DNA of 64,000 bases from Cavia porcellus (taxonomy: Eukaryota > Chordata > Mammalia > Rodentia > Caviidae): NCBI RefSeq assembly GCF_034190915.1, contig NW_026947501.1, forward strand, positions 3,410,001 through 3,474,000. Direction: 5' to 3'. Within the stretch, counting starts at the first letter, position 1, and each line of letters opens with the position of its first letter. This document shows, in pieces, positions 25,351-35,520 of this stretch. The translations under genes were made by a program, and so were the position numbers. The notes beneath the pieces were generated by a model. That model had not been told where the DNA came from. It was given only the letters and a program-made list of their open reading frames with translations, and made no database searches.

Positions 25351-25665
25351 CCGGGTGGTGCGATTGCAAGGGTTTCTAACAGGCCATTCACTAGTAGGAG
25401 TGAGAAAAACATCACGGGGTGGTGTGAATCGGAGGGCCTGAATTAGGATATACAGTGAGTGGCAATGTAGGATGGAGAAAAGCACCAGAGGGTGGTCAGC
25501 ATGGGGAGGTCATGAAACATGCAGTGGCAATGTAGGATAGTTTTCTGAAAAACATCACAGGGTGGTGCGCATTGTAAGGGTTTCTAACAGGCCATTCACT
25601 GGTAGGATTGAGAAAAACATCACGGGGTGCTGTGAATCGGAGGGCCTGAATTAGGATAGGCAGTG
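19081..25665 (+). repeat. Long-period HOR domain (4.4-6.3 kb offsets), block copy 1
   Basis: About 20365-20950 is nearly repeated at 24733-25349 (offset about 4366 bp, 21 monomers). Shared rare features are CAACATCACGTGGTAGTGTG, GGCAGTTAATGGCAATGAAG, GGGGAGGAAAGGAAACATG and an A-tract monomer followed by CCGGGTGGTGCGATTG. In addition 25358-25665 follows 19081-19388 (offset 6277 bp, about 30 monomers plus the A-tract). Other variants confined to this domain include CATAACATGGAGAAAAGC and GATAAACATCTCTGGG. The domain ends abruptly at 25665. Confidence 0.7.
25302..25349 (+). repeat. Long A-tract (48 A), block copy 1
   Basis: An uninterrupted run of 48 A directly after GGTTTATG, in the place of core 1's GAAAAACATCA. 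It is the longest in the window. The equivalent in block copy 2 (60822-60862) has 41 A, the only length difference found between the blocks. It is not a SINE tail: there is no SINE body beside it, and the satellite register continues on both sides. Confidence 0.95.
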
Positions 25666-25740
25666 TGTGGTAATGTACAATGCAGAAAGCACCACAGGTT
25701 GGTCAGCATGAGGAGATCATGAAACATGCAGTGGCAATGT

Positions 25741-26702
25741 AGGATAGGTTTCTGAAAAACATCATGGGGTGGTGCGCATTTTAAGGGTTTCTAGCAGGCC
25801 ATTAGCTAGTAGGAGTGAGAAATACATCACGGTGTGGTGTGAATCAGAGGCCCTGAATCAGGATAGGCAGTGTGTGGTAATGTACAATGCAGAAAGCACC
25901 ACAGGTTGGTCAGCATGAGGAGATCATGAAACATGCAGTGGCAATGTAGGATAGGTTTCTGAAAAATATCGCGGCGTAGTGCGCATGGTAAGTGTTTCTA
26001 ACAGGCCATTTACTAGTAGGAGTGAGAAATACATCATGGTGTGGTGTGAATTTGAGGGCCTGAATCAAGTTAGACAGTGAGTGGCATTGTAAGATGGAGA
26101 AAAGCACCACGGGTTGGTGAGCATGGGGAGGTCAGGAAACATGCATTGGCAATGTACGAAAGGTTTCTGAAAAACGTCGGGGGGTTGTGCGCATTGTAAG
26201 GGTTTGTAGTAGACCATTCACTAGTAGGAGTGAGAAAAACATCACGTGGTGGTGTGAATCGGAGGGGCTGAATTAGGATAGGCAGTGAGTGGCAATGAAG
26301 AATTGAGAAAAGCACCATGGGTGGTCAACATGGGGAGGTCAGGAAACATGTAATGGCAATGTAGGATAGGTTTCTGAAAAACATCGCTGGGTGGTGCACA
26401 TTGTAAGGCTTTCTAACAAGCCATTCACCAGTGGGAGTGAAAAAAACATCACAGGGTGGTGTGAATCTGAGGGTCTGAATTAGGATATGCTGTGAGTGGC
26501 AATCTAGGATTCAGAAAAGCACCACGGGTTTGTCAGCATGTGGAGGCAAGGAAACATGCAGTGGCAATGTAGAATACGTTTCTGATAAGCATTGCTGGGT
26601 TGTGCGCATTGTAAGGGTTTGTAGCATGCCATTCACTAGTAGGAGTGAGAAAAACATCACGGGGTGGTGTGAGTCGGAGGGCCTGAATTAGAATAGGCAG
26701 TG
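25741..26702 (+). repeat. Nine-monomer local duplication, first copy
   Basis: Matches 27611-28572 at an offset of 1870 bp with few differences (for example GGGGGGTTGTGC versus GGGGGGATGTGC, and GTGCACATTG versus GTGCATATTG). Shared rare variants include TCTAGCAGGCCATTAGCTAG, TAATGTACAATGCAGAAAGC and GGTTTGTAGTAGACC. The last 60 bp before the right edge carry more mismatches, so that edge is uncertain. Confidence 0.82.
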
Positions 26703-26814
26703 AGTTCAATGTCGGATGGAGAGAAGCACCACAGGGTGGTCATCATGGGGAGGTCAGGACACATATAGTGGCAATGTACGATAGGTTTCTGAAAAACATC
26801 GCAGGGTGGTGCAC

Positions 26815-27194
26815 ATTTTAAGGGTTTCTAACAGTCCATTCACTAGTAGGAGTCAGAAAAACATCACGGGGTGGTGTGAATCGGAGGGCCTGATTTAGGA
26901 TAGGCAGTGAGTGGCAATGTAAATTGGAGAAAAGCACAATGGGGTGGTCATCATGGGGAGGACAGTAAACATGCAGTGGCAATGTAGGATAGGTTTCTGA
27001 AAAAAAAAGCGGGGTGGTGCGCATTTTAAGGGTTTCTAACAGTCCATTCACTAGTAGGAGTCAGAAAAACATCACGGGGTGGTGTGAATCGGAGGGCCTG
27101 ATTTAGGATAGGCAGTGAGTGGCAATGTAAATTGGAGAAAAGCACAATGGGGTGGTCATCATGGGGAGGACAGTAAACATGCAGTGGCAATGTA
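26815..27194 (+). repeat. Adjacent near-identical monomer pair
   Basis: 26815-26986 and 27023-27194 read identically at an offset of 208 bp. They share the rare variants AACAGTCCATTC, GAGTCAGAAAAAC, TGTAAATTGGAG, GCACAATGGGG and GGACAGTAAAC. Each is followed by or contains a short A-run (27000-27008 and 27208-27217), but the flanks then differ. Confidence 0.82.
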
Positions 27195-27610
27195 AGTTAG
27201 TATTCTGAAAAAAAAAACGTGTGGTGGTGCGCATTGAAATGGTTTCTAACAGGCCATTCACTAATAGGAGTGAGAAAAACATCACAGGTTGGTGTGTATC
27301 GGAGGGCCTGAATCAGGATAGGCAGTGAGTGGCAATGTAAAATTCAGAAAAGCACCATGGGGTTATCAGCATGGGGAGGTCAGGAAACATGCAGAGGCAA
27401 TGTAGTATAGGTTTCTGAAAAACATCGCAGGATGGTGCGCATTGTAAGGTTTCTAACAGGAAATTTACTAGTAGGACTGAGAAAAACATCACGGGGTGGT
27501 GTGAATCGGAGGGCCTGAATCAGGATAGGCAGTGAGTGGCAATGTAGGATGGAGAAAAGCACCACGGGGTGGTCAGGGCGGGGAGGTTAGGAAACATGCA
27601 GTGGCATTAT

Positions 27611-28572
27611 AGGATAGGTTTCTGAAAAACATCGTGGGGTGGTGCGCATTTTAAGGGTTTCTAGCAGGCCATTAGCTAGTAGGAGTGAGAAATACATCAC
27701 GGTGTGGTGTGAATCAGAGGCCCTGAATCAGGATAGGCAGTGTGTGGTAATGTACAATGCAGAAAGCACCACAGGTTGGTCAGCATGAGGAGATCATGAA
27801 ACATGCAGTGGCAATGTAGGATAGGTTTCTGAAAAATATCGCGGCGTAGTGCGCATGGTAAGTGTTTCTAACAGGCCATTTACTAGTAGGAGTGAGAAAT
27901 ACATCATGGTGTGGTGTGAATTTGAGGGCCTGAATCAAGTTAGACAGTGAGTGGCATTGTAAGATGGAGAAAAGCACCACGGGTTGGTGAGCATGGGGAG
28001 GTCAGGAAACATGCATTGGCAATGTACGAAAGGTTTCTGAAAAACGTCGGGGGGATGTGCGCATTGTAAGGGTTTGTAGTAGACCATTCACTAGTAGGAG
28101 TGAGAAAAACATCACGTGGTGGTGTGAATCGGAGGGGCTGAATTAGGATAGGCAGTGAGTGGCAATGAAGAATTGAGAAAAGCACCATGGGTGGTCAACA
28201 TGGGGAGGTCAGGAAACATGTAATGGCAATGTAGGATAGGTTTCTGAAAAACATCGCTGGGTGGTGCATATTGTAAGGCTTTCTAACAAGCCATTCACCA
28301 GTGGGAGTGAAAAAAACATCACAGGGTGGTGTGAATCGGAGGGTCTGAATTAGGATATGCTGTGAGTGGCAATCTAGGATTCAGAAAAGCACCACGGGTT
28401 TGTCAGCATGTGGAGGCAAGGAAACATGCAGTGGCAATGTAGAATACGTTTCTGATAAGCATTGCTGGGTTGTGCGCATTGTAAGGGTTTGTAGCATGCC
28501 ATTCACTAGTACAAGTGAGAAAAACATCACGGGGTGGTGTGAATCGGAGGGCCTGAATTAGGATAGGCAGTG
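27611..28572 (+). repeat. Nine-monomer local duplication, second copy
   Basis: Second copy of 25741-26702. It is followed by a different monomer type (CAATATAAAATGG) from the one that follows the first copy, so the duplicated segment is bounded on the right near 28572. Confidence 0.82.
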
Positions 28573-31500
28573 TGTGGCAATATAAAATGGACAAAAGCAC
28601 CACGGTGTGGTCAGCATGGGGAGGTCAGGAAACATGGAGTGGCAATATAAGATAGGATTCTGAAAAACATCACGGGTTGGTGCGCATTGTAAGGGTTTCT
28701 AACCTGCCATTCCCTGGTAGGAGTGAGAAATACATCACGGGAGGGTGTGAATCGGAAGGCCTGAATTAGGATAGGCAGTGAGTGGCAATGTAGAATGGAG
28801 AAAAGCTCCATGGCATGGTCAGCATGGGGAGGTCAGGAAACATGCAGTGGCAATGTGGGATAGCTTTCTGAAAAACATTACGTGTTTGTTCGCATTGTAA
28901 AGGTTTCTAACAGGCCATTCACTAGCAGGAGTGAGAAAAACATCACAGCGTGGTGTGAATTGGAGGGCCTGAATCAGGATAGGCAGTGAGTGGCAATGTA
29001 GGATGGAGAAAAGCACCAAATGCTGGTCATCATGGGGAGGTCAGGACACATGCAGTGGCAATGTAGGATAGGTTTCTGAAAAACACAGCGGGTGGTGAGA
29101 ATTGTAAGGCTTTCTAACAGGCCATTCACTAGAAGGAGTGAGAAAAACATCACGGAGTGGTGTGAATCAGAGGGCCTGAATTATGATAAGCAGTGAGTGG
29201 CAATGTAGGATGGAGAAAAGCACCACTGTGTGGTCTGCATGGGGAGGTCAGGAAACATGCAGTGGCAATGTGGGATAGCTTTCTGAAATACATTCCGTAT
29301 AGGTGCGTAATGTAAGGGTTTCTAACAGGCCATTCACTAGTAGGAGTGAGAAAAACATCACGGCGTGGTGTGAATTGGAGGGACTGAATCAGGATAGGCA
29401 GTGAGTGGCAATGTAGGATGGAGAAAAGCACCAAAGGGTGTTCATAATGGGGAGGTCAGGACACATGCAGTGGCAATGTAGGACAGGTTTGTGAAAAACA
29501 TCGCGGGTGGTAAGAATTGTAAGGATTTCTAACAGGCCATTCACTAGTAGGAATGAGAAAAACATCACGGGGTGGTGTGAATCTGAGGGCCTGAATTAGC
29601 TTTGGCAGTGAGTGGCAATGAAGGGTGGAGAACAGCACCACTGGGTGGTCGGCATGGGGAAGTCAGGAAAAATGCGGTGGCAATGTAGGATAGGTTTCTG
29701 AAAAAACATCTCGGGTGGTGAGTATTGTAAGGCTTTCTAACAGGCCATTCACTATTAGGAGTGAGAAAAACATCACGGGGTGGTGTGAATCAGAAGGCCT
29801 GAGTTATGATAAGCAGTGAGTGGCAATGTAGGATGAAGAAAAGCACCACGGGGTGGTCATTATGAGGAGGTCAGCACCCATGCAGTGGCAATGTAGCATA
29901 GGTTTCTAAAAAACATCGCTGGTGGTGAGGATTGTAAGGATTTCTAAGAGGCCATTACCTAGTACGAGTGAGAAAAACATCACGGGGTGGTGTGAATCGG
30001 ACAGCCTGATTTAGGATAGGCAGTGAGTGGCAATGTAGGATGGAGAAAAGCACCACGGGGTGGTCAGAATGGGGAGGTCAGGAAACATTCAGTGGCAATG
30101 TAGGATAGGTTTATGATAAACATCTCTGGGTGGTGTGCATTGTAAGGGTTTCTAACAGGCCATTCATTAGTAGGAGTGAGAAAAACATCACGTGGTGCTG
30201 TGAATCAGTGTGCATGAATTAGGATAGGCAGTTAGTGGCAACATAACAAGGAGAAAAGCACCACGGTGTGGTCAGCATGGTGAGGTCAGGAAACATGTAG
30301 TGGCAATGCAGGATTGGTTTCTGAAAAACATCGCGGGGATGGGCACATTGCAAATGTATCTAACAGGCCATTCACTAGTAGGAGTGAGAAAAACATCACG
30401 GGGTGGTTTGAATCAGATGTTCTGAATTAGGATATACAGTGAGTGGCAATGTAGGATGGAGAAAAGCACCATGGGTTGGTGAGCAGGTTGAGGTCAGGAA
30501 ACATGCAATAGCAATGTAGGATAGGTTCCTGAGAAACATTTTGGGGTTGTGCACATTGTAAGGGTTTGTAGCAGGCCATTCACTAGTAGGAGTGACAAAA
30601 TCATCATGAGGTGGTGTGAATCGGAGGGCCTGTATCAGTATAGGCAGTGAGTGGCAGTGTAGGATGGAGAAAAGCACCACGGGGTGGTCAGGATGGGGAG
30701 GTCAGGAAACATGCAATGGCAATGTAGGATAGGTTTCTGAAAAACATTGCGGAGTGGTGCTCATTGTAAGTGTTTCTAAAAGGCCTTAAACTAGTCGGAG
30801 TGAGAAAAACATCAACAGGCTGTGTGAATCGCAGGGCCTGAATCAGTATAGGCCGTGAGTGGCAATGTAGGATGGAGAAAAGCACCACGGGTTGGTCAGG
30901 ATTGGGAGGTCAGGAAACATGCAGTGGCAATGTAGGATAGGTTTCTGAAAAACATCGTGGCGTACTGCGCATGGTAAGGGTTTCTAACAGGACATTTACT
31001 AGTAGGAGTGAGAAATACATCATGGTGTGGTGTGAATTGCAGGGTCTGAATCAAGTTAGACAGTGAGTGGCAATGTAGGATGGAGAAAAGCCCCACGGGT
31101 TGGTGAGCATGGGGAGGTCAGGAAACATGCATTGTCAATTTACGATAGGTTTCTGAAAAACGTCGCGGGGTTGTGCGCATTATAAGGGTTTGTAGCAGGC
31201 CATTCAATAGTAGGAGTGAGAAAAACATCACGGGGTGGTGTGAATCAGAAGGGCTGAAATAGAATAGTCAGTGAGTGGCAATGAAGAAGGGAGAAAAGCA
31301 CCATGGGTTGTTCAACCTGGGGAGGTCAGCAAACATTTAATGGTATTGTAGGATAAGTTTGTGAAAAACATCGCGCGGTTCTGCACATTGTAAGGCTTTC
31401 TAACAAGCCATTCACAAGTAGGAGTGAAAAAAACATCACAGGGTGGTGTGAATCGGAGGGTGTGAATTAGGATAGGCTGTGAGTGGCAATGTAGGATTGA

Positions 31501-32840
31501 GAAAATCACCACAGGTTTGTCAGCATGGGGAGGCAAGGAAACATGCAGTGGCAATGTAGAATAAGTTTCTGATAATCATCGCTGGGTGGTGCGCATTGTA
31601 AGGGTTTCTAACAAGACATTCACTAGTAGGAGTGAGAACAACATCAAGGCGGTGGTGTGAATCGGAGGCCCAGAATTAGGATAGGCAGTGAGTGGCAATG
31701 TAGGATGGAGAAAACACCACAGGTTGGTCAGCATGGGGAGGTCAGGAAACATGCAGTGGTAATGTGGGATAGGTTTCTGAAAAAAAAAAAAAAAAACGCG
31801 GTGCGGTCTGCATTGTTATTGTTTCTAACAGGCCATTCACTAGTAGGAGTGAGAAAAGTATAATGGAGTGGTGTGAAACAGAGAGCTTCAATAAGGATAG
31901 GCAGTGAGTGGCAATGTAGGATGGAGAAAAGCACCACGGGGTGGTCAGCATGCAGAGGTCAGGAAACATGTATTGGCAATGTAGGATAGGTTTCTGCAAA
32001 ACATCACCGGGTGGTGCGCATTGTAAGGCTTTCTAGCAGGCCATTCACTAGTAGGAGTGAGAAAAATATAATGGGTGGTGTGAATCAGAGGAGCTGAATA
32101 AGGATAGGCAGTGAGTTGCAATGTAGGATGGAGAAAAGCACCACGGGGTGGTCAGCATGAGGAGATCAGGAAACATGCAGTGGCAATGTGGGATAGCTTT
32201 CTGAAAAACATTACGTGTTGGTGCGCAATGTAAGGGTTTCTAACAGGCCATTCAATAGTAGGAGTGAGAAAAACCTCACGACGTGGTGTGAATTGGAGGG
32301 CCTGAATCAGCATAGGCAGTGAGTGGCAATGTAGGATGGAGAAAAGCACCGCGGGGTGGTCATCATGGGCAGGTCAGGACACAGGCAGTGGCAATGTACT
32401 ATAGGTTTCTAAAAAACATCGCGGGTGGTGAGGATTGTAAGGGTTTCGAACAGGCCATTCACTAGTAGGAGTGAGAAAAACATCACGGGGTGGTGTGAAT
32501 CATATGTTCTGAAATAGGATAGGCACTGAGTGGCAATGTATGATGGAGAAAAGCACCGTGCGTTGGTCAACATGGGGAAGTCAGGAAAGATGCAATGGCA
32601 ATGCAGGATAGGTTTCTGAAAAACATCGCAGGGTGGTGCGCATTGCAAGGGTTTCTAACAAGCCATTCACAAGTAGGACTGAAAAAAACATCAAGGGGTG
32701 GTGTGAAACGGAGAGCCTGAATTAGGTTAGGCAGTGAGTGGCAATGTAGGATGGAGAAAATCACCACAGTGTGGTCAGCATGGGAAGTCAGAAAACATGC
32801 CCTGGCAACGTAGGATAGGTTTCTGAAAAAAAAAAAGCGG

Positions 32841-35520
32841 GGTGGTGCGCATTGTAAGAGTTTCTAACAGGCCATACACTAGTAGGAGTGAGAAAAACAT
32901 CACGGGTTGGTGTGAATCGGAGGGTCTGAATTAGGATAGGCAGTGAGTGGCAATGTAGGATGGAGAAAAGCACCACGGGGTGGTCAGCATGGGGAGGTCA
33001 GGAAACATGCAGTGGCAATGTAGGATAGTTTTCTGAAAAACATCATGGGGAGGTGCACAATGTAATGGTTTCTAACAGGCCATTCACTAGTAGGATTGAG
33101 AAAAACATCACGGGGTGGTGTGAATCGGAGGGCCTGAATTAGGATAGGCAGTGAGTGGCAATGTACGATGGAGAAAAGCACCACAGGGTGGTCATAATGG
33201 GGAGGTCAGGACAAATGAAGTGGCAATGCAGGATAGGGTTCTGAAAAACATCGCGAGTGGTGAGAATTGTAAGGCTTTCTAACAGGCCATTCAGTAGTAG
33301 GACTGAAAAAAAACATCACTGGGTGGTGTGAATCAGAGGGCCTGAATTATGATAAGCAGTGAGTGGCAATGTAGGATGGAGAAAAGCACCACGGGGTGGT
33401 CAGCATGGGGAGGTCTGGAAACATGCAGAGGCAATTTAGGATAGGTTTCTGAAAAAAACTTCGGGGTGGTGCGCATTGTAAGGGTTTCTAACAGGCCATT
33501 AACTAGTAGGAGTTAGAAAAACATCACGGGGTGGTGTGAATCGGAGGGCCTGATTTAGGATAGGCAGTGAGTGGCAATGTAGGATGGAGAAAAGCACCAC
33601 GGGGTGGTCAGCATGAGGAGGTCAGGAAACATGCACTGGCAAAGTAGGATAGTTTTCTGAAAAACATCACGGGGTGGTGCCCATTGTATGGCTTTCTAAC
33701 AGGCCATTCACTAGTAGGAGTGAGAAAAACATCACGGGGTGTTGTGAATCGGGGGGCCTGAATCAACTTAGACCGTGAGTGTCAATGTAGGATGGAGAAA
33801 AGCACCACGGGTTGGTGAGCACGGGGAGGTCAGGAATCATACAATGGCAATGTAGGCTGGGTTTCTGAAAAACATCGCGGGGTTGTGCGCATTGGAAGGA
33901 TTTGTAGCAGGTCATTCACGAGTAGGATTGAGAAAAACATCACGGGTTGGTTTGAATCAGATGTTCTGAATTAGGATATACAGTGAGTGGCAATGTAGGA
34001 TGGAGAAAAGGACCACGGGGTGGTCAGCATGGGGAGGTCGGGAAACATGCATTGGCAATGTAGGATAGATTTCTGAAAAACATCGCTGGTGGTGCGCATT
34101 GTAAGGCTTTCTAACAGGCATTCACTAGTAAGAGTGAGAAAAACATCAGGGGTGGTGTGAATCGGAGGGCCTGAATTATGGTAGGCAGTGAGTGGCAATA
34201 TAAAATGGAGAAAAGCACCACGGTGTGGTCAGCATGGGGAGGTCAGGAAACATGGAGTGGCAATATAGGATAGGTTTCTGAAAAACATCACGGGGTGGTG
34301 CGCATTTTAAGGGTTTCTAACCGGTATTCCCTGGTAGGAGTGAGAAATACATCACGGGAGGGTGTGAATCGGAAGGCCTGAATTAGGATAGGCAGTGAGT
34401 GGCAATGTAGGATGAAGAAAAACACCACGGCATGGTCAGCATGGGAAAGTCAGGAAACATGCAGTGGCAATGTGGGATAGCTTTCTGAAAAACATCGCGG
34501 GGTGGTGCGCATTGTAAGTGTTTCTAACAGGCCATTCACTAGTAGCAGTGAGAAAAACATCACGGCGTTTTGTTAATTGGAGGGCCTGAATCAGAATAGG
34601 CAGTGAATGGCAATGTAGGATGGAGAAAAGCACCAAAGGGTGGTCATCATGGGGAGGTCAGGACACATGCAGTGGCAATGTATGATTGGTTTCTGAAAAA
34701 CATCGCGGGTGGTGAGAATTGTAAGGCTTTCTAACAGGCCATTCACTAGTAGGAGTGAAAAAAAACATCAAGGGGTGTTGTGAATCGGAGAGACTGAATT
34801 AGGTTAGGCAGTGAGTGGCTATGTAGGATGGAGAAAATCACCACAGGGTGGTCAGCATGGGAGGTCAGAAAACATGCCCTGGCAATGTAGGATAGGTTTC
34901 TGAAAAAAAAAAAGCGGGGTGGTGCGCATTGTAAGAGTTTCTAACAGGCCATTCACTAGTAGGAGTGAGAAAAACATCACGGGGTGGTGTGAATCGGAGG
35001 GTCTGAATTAGGATAGGCAGTGAGTGGCAATGTAGGATGGAGAAAAGCACCACAGGATGGTAAGCATGGGGAGGTCAAGAAACATGCAGTGGCAATGTAG
35101 GATAGGTTTCTGAAAAACATCACCGGGTGGTGCGCAATGTAAGGGTTTCTAACAGGCCATTCACTAGTAGGATTGAGAAAAACATCACGGGGTGGTGTGA
35201 ATCGGAGGGCCTGAATTAGGATAGGCAGTGAGTGGCAATGTAGGATGGAGAGAAGCACCACGGTGTGGTCAGCATGGGGAGGTCTGGAAACATGCAGTGG
35301 CAATGTAGGATAGGTTTCTGAAAAACATTACGGGGTGGTGCACATTGTAAGGTTTTCTAACCGGCCAAACCCTTTTAGGAGTGAGAGATATATCACGGGA
35401 GAGTGTGAATTGGAAGGCCTGAATCAGGATAGGCAGTGAATGGCAATGTAGGATGGAGAAAAGCACCACGGCATGGTCAGCATAGGGAGGTTAGGATACA
35501 TTCAGTGGCAATGTAGTATA
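32841..35520 (+). repeat. 13-mer HOR segment preceding block copy 2
   Basis: Closely matches 2725-5400 (and so 38245-40920) at an offset of 30116-30120 bp. Shared markers are GGCCATACACTAGTAG near 32873, GGAGGTGCACAATGTAATGG, GAATCATACAATGGCAATG, and the CCCTTTTAGGAGTGAGAGAT monomer near 35370. It is less similar to those copies than the two large blocks are to each other: an A-tract is 11 instead of 9 (34903-34913) and several substitutions are visible. The high-identity block starts at 35521 or earlier, but the window cannot show its true left edge. Confidence 0.78.
35101..35308 (+). repeat. Representative 208-bp monomer with three subrepeats
   Basis: Taken from GATAGGTTTC to the next GATAGGTTTC, this monomer is exactly 208 bp. 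Three related cores lie in it: core 1 from 35112 (GAAAAACATCACCGGGTGGT), core 2 from 35177 (GAAAAACATCACGGGGTGGT) and core 3 from 35250 (usual form GAAAAGCACCACGGGGTGGT). Spacings are 65, 73 and 70 bp to the next core 1. Cores 1 and 3 are also preceded by the same stretch, GTGGCAATGTAGGAT, so the similarity extends beyond the core. The monomer therefore looks like an old trimer of a unit of about 69 bp that later amplified as 208 bp. Core 3 usually holds a small dyad, ACCAC-GGG-GTGGT. A SpeI-type ACTAGT sits between cores 1 and 2. Confidence 0.85.

Larger units (their letters stand above)
1..25665 (+). repeat. Large block duplication, copy 1 (left edge outside window)
   Basis: This stretch reappears at 35521-61178. 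Line-by-line reading gives a constant offset of 35520 bp up to the A-tract at 25302, then 35513 bp because that tract is 7 bases shorter in the second copy. Substitutions found by eye: 8271 A versus 43791 C, 11865 T versus 47385 G, and 18421 A versus 53941 C; others may have been missed. All other A-tracts checked, the SINE and every HOR marker checked agree between copies. The right edge is sharp: the copies part at 25666 (T) versus 61179 (A), inside GGCAGTG(T/A)GTGG. The left edge is not seen because the window begins within the block. Confidence 0.95.
25666..32840 (+). repeat. Satellite segment present once in the window
   Basis: This stretch separates the end of block copy 1 from the 13-mer HOR segment that leads into block copy 2. 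It has 208-bp monomers in the usual orientation. It opens with a distinctive variant, GTGTGGTAATGTACAATGCA, which recurs at about 25871 and 27741. It contains a 1870-bp nine-monomer duplication and an adjacent near-identical monomer pair. From about 28573 to 29030 it resembles the monomer run near 1370-1820, with ATAAAATGG and CCATTCCCTGG variants. No gene is seen. Confidence 0.7.
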
